From Bacteroidota bacterium (GTDB lineage Bacteria; Bacteroidota; Bacteroidia; Chitinophagales; Chitinophagaceae), in NCBI GenBank assembly GCA_026391455.1, contig JAPLEH010000017.1:1-56228 (forward strand): a stretch of 56,228 nucleotides of DNA. The letters run 5' to 3'. The position numbers were made by a program, and so were the translations under genes. Below the pieces are notes generated by a model. It saw only the letters and a program-made list of their open reading frames with translations. It searched no databases and had not been told where the DNA came from. Positions 51,863-56,228 of this stretch are shown one piece after another (the stretch's first letter is position 1; each line of letters begins with the position of its first letter).

Positions 51863-52264
51863 ATGCTTAAATTAGATGCCGGTTCTACCCTGAAAAGGCT
51901 CCGGAACCGATACCGGCTGGTGGTGATGAATGATGACACGTATGAGGAAGTGGTCACTTTTAAGTTATCCAGGCTGAGCGTATATATCATGTTGAGCACA
52001 ATATTTGTGCTGCTGGTGGGGCTCACTGTTGCCCTGATCGTATTCACCCCCCTGAAATATTATATTCCGGGAGCGAGTTCAGACTATAAATCGGTACAGG
52101 AGCAACGGCAGTTGAAAATCAAAGTGGATAATGCAGAGAAAAAGATGGCTCAACTCGAGCAATATGTGGGTTCTCTGAAAAAAGGTCCGCTCAACTCGGG
52201 CAATACGATTCCCCTGGATACCAACAAGCTGAACGTACCCAAAGAGGAGGAATCGAACGACTAA
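51863..52264 (+). CDS. Membrane protein resembling the leader part of Bacteroidota M23 peptidases
   Basis: A 133-residue protein from the ATG at 51863: a cytoplasmic start (LKRLRNRYRLVVMNDDTYEEVVTFKLSRLSVYIML), one transmembrane helix (about 47-70), then a coiled coil (SVQEQRQLKIKVDNAEKKMAQLEQYVGSL) and a short disordered end. The RLVVMNDDTYEE...LSRL motif is what precedes the peptidase domain in M23 proteins next to bactofilins in this phylum, but no peptidase domain follows here. It is 13 bp upstream of the bactofilin gene and probably anchors or recruits it to the membrane. Confidence 0.72.
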   Translation: MLKLDAGSTLKRLRNRYRLVVMNDDTYEEVVTFKLSRLSVYIMLSTIFVLLVGLTVALIVFTPLKYYIPGASSDYKSVQEQRQLKIKVDNAEKKMAQLEQYVGSLKKGPLNSGNTIPLDTNKLNVPKEEESND

Positions 52265-52277
52265 AAGCACGGCATCT

Positions 52278-52691
52278 ATGTTCAATACCAAAAACAAAAC
52301 CGACATGCAACAACCCTCAACCAATGGCACAGGTGCCACACTGATCAGTGCGGGCACCACGCTGAAAGGCGATATAAGCTCTAACAGCGACCTGCGTATA
52401 GACGGTACGGTGATCGGGAATATTAAAAGCTCCTCCAAGATCATAATCGGCAGCACCGGCGTGGTGGAAGGCGATATTTCTGTGAACCAGGCCGATATAG
52501 CCGGAACGGTGACCGGCAGTATCCGCTCGAAAGAATTGCTCCAACTAAGAGGGCAATGCGTGGTAAAAGGCAATCTTTATGCAGGTAAGTTGCAGGTGGA
52601 GCCTTCCGCCACCTTCAACGGTCAGGTACATATGGGGGCCAATGTTGTAGAGATGAATAACACCAATGAGCAAGCAGCCGCAGCCAAATAA
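52278..52691 (+). CDS. Bactofilin
   Basis: A 137-residue polymer-forming cytoskeletal protein. The right-handed beta-helix of short repeats is plain: LISAGTTLKGDISSNSDLRIDGTVIGNIKSSSKIIIGSTGVVEGDISVNQADIAGTVTGSIRSKELLQLRGQCVVKGNLYAGKLQVEPSATFNGQVHMG. Flanking tails are polar. Bactofilins build membrane-linked filaments that position wall enzymes. The gene overlaps the start of AtpZ by 26 bp. Confidence 0.95.
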   Translation: MFNTKNKTDMQQPSTNGTGATLISAGTTLKGDISSNSDLRIDGTVIGNIKSSSKIIIGSTGVVEGDISVNQADIAGTVTGSIRSKELLQLRGQCVVKGNLYAGKLQVEPSATFNGQVHMGANVVEMNNTNEQAAAAK

Positions 52692-52893
52692 ACCCGGCAG
52701 TAATAAGGAATTTTTCATAAAGTATGCCAGCCTTGGCTCACAACTGCTGGCGGCATTAGGGATCGGTGTGTTCGGAGGGTTGCAACTGGATAAATGGCTG
52801 CATATATCCCCGTTGTTCGCCTGTGTCTTACCTTTGCTCATCCTGACAGGCATATTCTATAAACTGTTCAGGGAAACAAGCCGAAAAAAATAA
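52666..52893 (+). CDS. AtpZ-family F0F1-ATPase assembly-type protein
   Basis: A 75-residue membrane protein with two helices; FFIKYASLGSQLLAALGIGVFGGLQLDKWLH is the conserved AtpZ/AtpI-like signature (PF09527). It starts inside the last codons of the bactofilin gene in another frame. In many Bacteroidota this protein precedes atpB; here no ATP synthase subunit follows, so the association with the synthase is not shown by the context. Confidence 0.85.
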   Translation: MSKQPQPNKPGSNKEFFIKYASLGSQLLAALGIGVFGGLQLDKWLHISPLFACVLPLLILTGIFYKLFRETSRKK

Positions 52894-52894
52894 A

Positions 52895-53296
52895 ATGGAT
52901 ACAACGAATTGGAGATCGCTGCGATCAGTACTCATATTGTTCATGGTGGTGAACGGCCTTTGTTTTGCAGGCAAAGCATGGCTAGAAAAGAACGGGGTCA
53001 GCCTGCCGGTACTGCTGGGAGGAAACCTGTTACTTGCCGGAGTAAGTGTATTAGCCTACCTGCTGATGCGAAAGGCACTCCGTACCAATACAGGGCAGGC
53101 TTTTGTGCGGGCTATGTACAGCGGGTTCATGCTTCGGTTTTTTCTGGTGGCCATCGCCGCCTTTGTATACATTATGGTTGAAAAGAGCAAAGTGAATAAG
53201 CCGGCACTGATCGCCTGTGCCGGGCTGTATATTCTCTATACGGCCATTGAAACAAGATCATTGCTCCATACGCTGAAGCAAAACAAAAATGCCTAA
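52895..53296 (+). CDS. Small four-helix membrane protein (AtpI-like position)
   Basis: A 133-residue protein with four hydrophobic helices (VLILFMVVNGLCFAG, LPVLLGGNLLLAGVSVLAYLL, FMLRFFLVAIAAFVYIMV, ALIACAGLYILYTAI). It starts one base after AtpZ and overlaps the SprT-like gene by 8 bp. The layout is that of the uncharacterised AtpI-like protein between atpZ and atpB in related genomes; sequence similarity to a named family is not certain. Confidence 0.7.
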   Translation: MDTTNWRSLRSVLILFMVVNGLCFAGKAWLEKNGVSLPVLLGGNLLLAGVSVLAYLLMRKALRTNTGQAFVRAMYSGFMLRFFLVAIAAFVYIMVEKSKVNKPALIACAGLYILYTAIETRSLLHTLKQNKNA

Positions 53297-53909
53297 GAAA
53301 GAAGTACCGATCCAACATTTACAACAATTTCTACCAGCCGGCACCGGCGATGCAGTACTGGCTTACCTGCACCAATATAGAGTGCATCTCACCATCGCCA
53401 GAGAACGAAAAAGTATATTAGGTGACTACCGGCACCGCACACCGGGCACCAATCACCGGATCAGTGTAAACGGAAACCTTAACCCTTATTCCTTCCTCGT
53501 TACCTTGCTGCATGAAATAGCCCACCTGCTTACGTTTGAACAATACGGGCGAACCGTTGCCGCACATGGTAAAGAATGGAAAAACATTTTCGGGCAGTTG
53601 CTCAAACAATTCCTGGAACATAAAATCTTTCCCGCTGATATTGAAAAGGAATTGCTCTTATCGCTGAAGAATCCTGCCGCAAGCAGTTGCGCTGAAGACG
53701 GACTATTGCGTGTGCTCCGTAAGTATGATAAAGATGCCACCCTTATGCACCTGGTGGAAGACCTTCCTGCCAACGGACTGTTTCGTATCAAAGACGGGAG
53801 GGTTTTTCAAAAAGGCATACAATTACGGAAACGATTCAAATGCACGGAAGTACAAACAGGTAGAATATACTTATTCAGCCCGGTTTATGAGGTAGAACCT
53901 CTGTCATAA
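53289..53909 (+). CDS. SprT-like zinc metalloprotein
   Basis: A 206-residue SprT-domain protein. The zinc helix is LLHEIAHLLTF with HEIAH at 75-79, followed by AAHGKEWKNIFGQLL which supplies the third His. The C-terminal 80 residues (FRIKDGRVFQKGIQLRKRFKCTEVQTGRIYLFSPVYEVEPL) replace the zinc ribbon usually present in SprT-like proteins. SprT/Spartan-like enzymes process DNA-protein crosslinks, but the bacterial members are little studied. Its start overlaps the preceding gene by 8 bp. Confidence 0.9.
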   Translation: MPKKEVPIQHLQQFLPAGTGDAVLAYLHQYRVHLTIARERKSILGDYRHRTPGTNHRISVNGNLNPYSFLVTLLHEIAHLLTFEQYGRTVAAHGKEWKNIFGQLLKQFLEHKIFPADIEKELLLSLKNPAASSCAEDGLLRVLRKYDKDATLMHLVEDLPANGLFRIKDGRVFQKGIQLRKRFKCTEVQTGRIYLFSPVYEVEPLS

Positions 53910-53931
53910 TTTCGTTTTTCCCACTCTATGA

Positions 53932-53963
53932 TTTGTTAGCTGCCCTTCACTGACTTACTTTTG
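53932..53963 (+). promoter_or_regulatory. Full Bacteroidota promoter of the outer-membrane barrel gene
   Basis: TTTG at 53932-53935 and TACTTTTG at 53956-53963 are 20 bp apart, the same spacing as at rpsL. About 20 nt to the ATG at 53984. Confidence 0.7.
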
Positions 53964-53983
53964 CACCACAAAAAAAGTACAAT

Positions 53984-54517
53984 ATGAAAAAAGTAATTGC
54001 TACCATTTTAGTAATAACTGGTGTGATCTCTGCACAGGCGCAGACTGCGAAAAATGACTGGATGGTGGGTGGAAGTTTCCGCCTCAATACATCTGATAAT
54101 AATACACAGATCGGGTTCTCTCCATCTGCGGGTTTGTTTATCCTGGACAATCTTGCACTCGGTGGAAACCTGGGTGTGAACTATACCAAGTTTGGAGATG
54201 CCAAATCCACTTCATTCAACATTGGTCCGTTTGTACGGTATTATTTCACTACTGAATCGCAGGCGGTTCGTCCTATATTGCAGGGCACGTTCAATTTTCT
54301 TACTACCAAACAGACCGCCATTAATTTCTCCACCACCAATACCGGTATCAATTTCTTTGTAGGTGGGGGAGCTGCCATGTTTATCAGCGAAAATGTATCC
54401 ATCGATGCTTTGGTCGGTTATGACCGTACAAAGATTGAGAGCCAGTCGGGCCGCGGAGGTTTCGCCTTCAATGTTGGATTTCAGGTATACCTGCTGAAAG
54501 GCAAAGTAAAAAAATAA
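53984..54517 (+). CDS. Outer-membrane beta-barrel protein
   Basis: A 177-residue exported protein. Signal peptide MKKVIATILVITGVISAQAQ, then alternating strands typical of an eight-stranded OmpX/OMP_b-brl barrel: WMVGGSFRLNTSDNNTQIGFSPSAGLFI, LALGGNLGVNYTKF, TSFNIGPFVRYYF, VRPILQGTFNFLTTK, INFFVGGGAAMFIS, IDALVGYDRTKIE, GGFAFNVGFQVYLLKGK. It ends with a short basic tail after the last strand. Monocistronic between a full promoter and a terminator. Function as a small porin or adhesin is not known. Confidence 0.9.
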   Translation: MKKVIATILVITGVISAQAQTAKNDWMVGGSFRLNTSDNNTQIGFSPSAGLFILDNLALGGNLGVNYTKFGDAKSTSFNIGPFVRYYFTTESQAVRPILQGTFNFLTTKQTAINFSTTNTGINFFVGGGAAMFISENVSIDALVGYDRTKIESQSGRGGFAFNVGFQVYLLKGKVKK

Positions 54518-54540
54518 AAATTCACGAAATAAAATCGAGA

Positions 54541-54566
54541 AAGGAGGCTGAACGGCCTCTTTTTTT
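54541..54566 (+). terminator. Intrinsic terminator after the barrel gene
   Basis: Stem GAGGC/GCCTC with a TGAACG loop followed by seven T. It reaches the stop of the convergent lipoprotein gene. Confidence 0.7.
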
Positions 54567-55242
54567 ATTGAAACTCCACCCTGCCGATTATACGATAGTT
54601 GGATTTTCGGAGCGTGACTGATCCGATCGCTTTTTCTTTCAGGGCACAGCGCGGGGCATACACCCCTGAATGAATAAAATATACATCCCGGCCATCGTTC
54701 AGTATGAAACCGGTATGATTATCGAGCCCGGTAATGTAAAGGCCAAATCCCATCTTCCGTACACTTTGCACGAAATCATCCAATGATACATTACTAAAAC
54801 GTTTCAACCCGGAGCAGTTCGTTCGAACCAGTTGTTCACTCGCACATTGGGCCATTTTCACCCGATCTATTTTCATACCTGCATCCTGTAAGGTGGTAGT
54901 TACAAAATAACCACAAGCGATAGCTCCCTTCTGAGGAGTACGGGTAGTGCCATTAAAATCCCAGGGTGTACCATACCAGCAGGGAAGTAACGAATCTGCA
55001 AAAAATTGTATTAGTTTTTTCCGGTTCACCTCAACCGGTGATTGTTTATACAACTGAAAGATGTTACGGCATTTTATTTTTTGTGTTTCATAATCACAAT
55101 TGAACGTTGGTGCTGCAATCGCAGAAGTGGGTGTTACGATATCGGTAGAATTGAGTTGACGGGCAGGTTTGTTCAAACAACCCAGAAGGATCGCCGGAAG
55201 AAACATCCGCAATAACCATATAGGGACTGATTTTTTTTTCAT
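54565..55242 (-). CDS. Lipoprotein with a papain/NlpC-like pattern
   Basis: A 225-residue lipoprotein (MKKKSVPIWLLRMFLPAILLGC). The mature part has YGTPWDFNGTTRTPQKGAIACGYFVTTTLQDAG with a Cys at a helix start, and later GLDNHTGFILNDGRDVYFIHSGV with a His. The Cys/His order suggests an NlpC-like cysteine peptidase fold, though no family was confirmed. The ATG at 55242 overlaps the GNAT stop by 4 bp (ATGA), which supports this start over one 10 codons upstream and implies coupled translation. Confidence 0.7.
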   Translation of the reverse strand: MKKKSVPIWLLRMFLPAILLGCLNKPARQLNSTDIVTPTSAIAAPTFNCDYETQKIKCRNIFQLYKQSPVEVNRKKLIQFFADSLLPCWYGTPWDFNGTTRTPQKGAIACGYFVTTTLQDAGMKIDRVKMAQCASEQLVRTNCSGLKRFSNVSLDDFVQSVRKMGFGLYITGLDNHTGFILNDGRDVYFIHSGVYAPRCALKEKAIGSVTLRKSNYRIIGRVEFQ

Positions 55243-55724
55243 GAAAGTTCTTTCATCATCCACAACGTACAACCGGTATGGCCGCTGTTGCCCATCGGTT
55301 CATGAAGATACCTGAATCCGGATTTTTCATACACCCCCAATGCATTTATTAATTCCGGCATGGTTTCGATATACATTTTTTGAAATCCATACTGCAAGGC
55401 CGTGCGGATGGCATTTTCGATCAGCAATTTGCCTAGCCCTATTCCGCGGGCTTCTGGCAGCAAATACATTTTTACCAGTTCGCAGGTATCAGGAGGTAAC
55501 CCATCCGTAGGGAAAATGCCGCCACCTCCCACCATTTTTCCATTGAGTTCGACAATGGTGTACATGGATTTTTCAGTTCGGAAAAATTCATACAAGGCAT
55601 CGGTGGAGGCATCATAATAGACCGTTCCGGGATGATTGGCCCCGAATTCAGCCAGCGTATTCCGGATGATACGGGCAATGTGCGGGTTATCTGCTGCCTC
55701 AATGGGCCTTAACCGAAAATTCAT
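55239..55724 (-). CDS. GNAT family N-acetyltransferase
   Basis: A 161-residue acetyltransferase from the ATG at 55724: NFRLRPIEAADNPHIARIIRNTLAEFG, then VGGGGIFP, LVKMYLLPEARGIGLGKLLIENAIRTAL with the Gly-rich AcCoA loop, MYIETMPELINALGVYEKSGFRYL. The longest open frame begins 55 codons earlier in hairpin DNA and is not credible. Coupled by ATGA to the lipoprotein downstream. Substrate unknown. Confidence 0.92.
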   Translation of the reverse strand: MNFRLRPIEAADNPHIARIIRNTLAEFGANHPGTVYYDASTDALYEFFRTEKSMYTIVELNGKMVGGGGIFPTDGLPPDTCELVKMYLLPEARGIGLGKLLIENAIRTALQYGFQKMYIETMPELINALGVYEKSGFRYLHEPMGNSGHTGCTLWMMKELS

Positions 55725-55744
55725 GCGGTAAATATAATCATAAC

Positions 55745-55785
55745 AAAAACCCCGTCCCAGCCTGCCATGGCAGGTGGAACGGGGT
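55745..55785 (-). terminator. Terminator-like hairpin behind the RAYT gene
   Basis: Stem ACCCCGT/ACGGGGT encloses a second perfect palindrome CCTGCCATGGCAGG; the minus strand then has five T. It lies about 120 bp after the RAYT stop and just before the GNAT start, so it separates the two; it may also be a REP-like element. Confidence 0.65.
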
Positions 55786-55906
55786 AAACCATCAATATGA
55801 AACCCTGTCTGCCGGACATCCCCCACTGGCAACCGGGGAGCAGACAAGCCGTTGCGTTCGTTGATCAATACGAATGATGCCCTATACAATACAATTACAC
55901 AGCCCC

Positions 55907-56228
55907 TCAGGGTTGTTTATTTTTATGAAACCTGTCCTCCTTCCAATTCGCGGGATTGTTCAAAATATAATCGGCGATACGCCCATATTCCATATGGTTG
56001 CGTATGATATGGTCGTGAAACCGGGTTTGCCATCCGAATTCAGGATTTATGGAACGGGATAATCGCGTGACCGCCGATTTAAACGATCCAACCATCGTGG
56101 AAATGGTATTTTTTCCGGGATTGCGGAATCGGTAATGGCGTTGTTGTTGTAGAGACAGGGCATGCCCTGTCTCTACGTCGTTGACGTGGACGTCGTTGTC
56201 GGCGCCGCCGTCAACGACGTCCACGTCC
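55907..56228 (-). CDS. REP-associated tyrosine transposase (RAYT), C-terminal part, cut by the window edge
   Basis: Partial. The recognisable C-terminus is FRNPGKNTISTMVGSFKSAVTRLSR, FGWQTRFHDHIIRNHMEYGRIADYILNNPANWKEDRF, the end of the Y1/RAYT (IS200-like REP transposase) family. RAYTs are single-copy, domesticated transposases that act on REP palindromes. Upstream of this, the open frame passes without a stop through two long palindromes (56149-56176 and 56183-56227), adding a low-complexity DVVDGGADNDVHVNDVETGHALSLQQQ stretch. The N-terminal HUH part lies beyond the window. Its start codon is not visible. Confidence 0.85.
   Translation of the reverse strand, partial: DVDVVDGGADNDVHVNDVETGHALSLQQQRHYRFRNPGKNTISTMVGSFKSAVTRLSRSINPEFGWQTRFHDHIIRNHMEYGRIADYILNNPANWKEDRFHKNKQP
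56149..56176. repeat. 28-bp perfect palindrome inside the RAYT gene
   Basis: GTAGAGACAGGG and CCCTGTCTCTAC arms around a CATG centre, without mismatch. The TAGAGACA arm, GCATGC centre and TGTCTCTA arm match the family seen between rpsL and rpsG. Confidence 0.9.
56183..56227. repeat. 16-bp-arm inverted repeat inside the RAYT gene
   Basis: GACGTGGACGTCGTTG at 56183-56198 and its exact complement at 56212-56227, loop of 13 bp. Directly adjacent to the 28-bp palindrome, and in frame with the RAYT reading. Confidence 0.9.

Overview
The window reads as a chromosomal segment of a Bacteroidota bacterium, most likely Chitinophagaceae or a close relative. The evidence is convergent: type IX secretion (T9SS) parts (a PorP/SprF-family barrel, an SprE/PorW-like TPR protein, two very large proteins ending in the type B gliding-motility C-terminal domain), Bacteroidota-type promoters (TAnnTTTG, sometimes with an upstream TTTG), almost no Shine-Dalgarno sites, GLPGLI-like and DUF2452-like proteins, and a REP-associated transposase (RAYT) with GCATGC-cored palindromes. 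No rRNA, tRNA, CRISPR array or complete insertion sequence was recognised.

Layout. 1-338: no gene; two blocks of short phased repeats. 0.3-9.7 kb: aroK, a DUF423 membrane protein, an orphan 7TM-DISM histidine kinase, ftsK, a LolA-like carrier, yidC and a GLPGLI-like secreted protein. 9.7-13.5 kb: small exported protein, TPR protein, a phosphosulfolactate synthase homologue followed by aroE. 13.5-17.5 kb (minus): psi-like protein, rdgB, ECF sigma factor, secreted protein, a putative anti-sigma protein with four tandem Trp modules, thioesterase. 17.6-23.1 kb (plus): ilvE, a T9SS type B surface protein coupled to its PorP/SprF partner, then rpsL and rpsG separated by two REP-like palindromes and closed by a terminator instead of continuing into fusA. 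23.1-27.1 kb (minus): lipoprotein, membrane protein, Crp/Fnr regulator, pdxJ, a SET-domain protein, a DUF2452-like protein. 27.2-29.2 kb: M48 peptidase, YbjQ, thioredoxin operon. 29.2-33.2 kb: giant PKD/type B protein, TMEM175-like channel, a secreted hypothetical.

33.2-41.7 kb is the most accessory-looking part. A TPR histidine kinase and a NarL-type response regulator face each other, and the regulator promoter carries a perfect TACCCC inverted repeat. Beside it lies nearly 1 kb of non-coding DNA containing a decayed ~300-bp duplication. Then comes a minus-strand four-gene module that I could not assign to a known system: a fibre-like protein with exact 96-bp repeats, a 699-residue protein with an internal duplication and no signal peptide, a DUF1360 membrane protein and a 73-residue Cys-containing protein.

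41.7-56.2 kb: zinc-ribbon protein, ahcY, small proteins including a catalytically dead M23-like domain, GNAT and PrsW-like genes, a class A penicillin-binding protein, SprE/PorW-like TPR protein, then a plus-strand run of an M23-leader-like membrane protein, bactofilin, AtpZ, an AtpI-like protein and an SprT-like metalloprotein, an outer-membrane barrel, a lipoprotein/GNAT pair and, at the right edge, a RAYT gene whose reading frame runs through two long palindromes. Cell-envelope work (peptidoglycan synthesis, T9SS export, membrane protein insertion, bactofilin) is the commonest theme; amino-acid and cofactor genes are interspersed.
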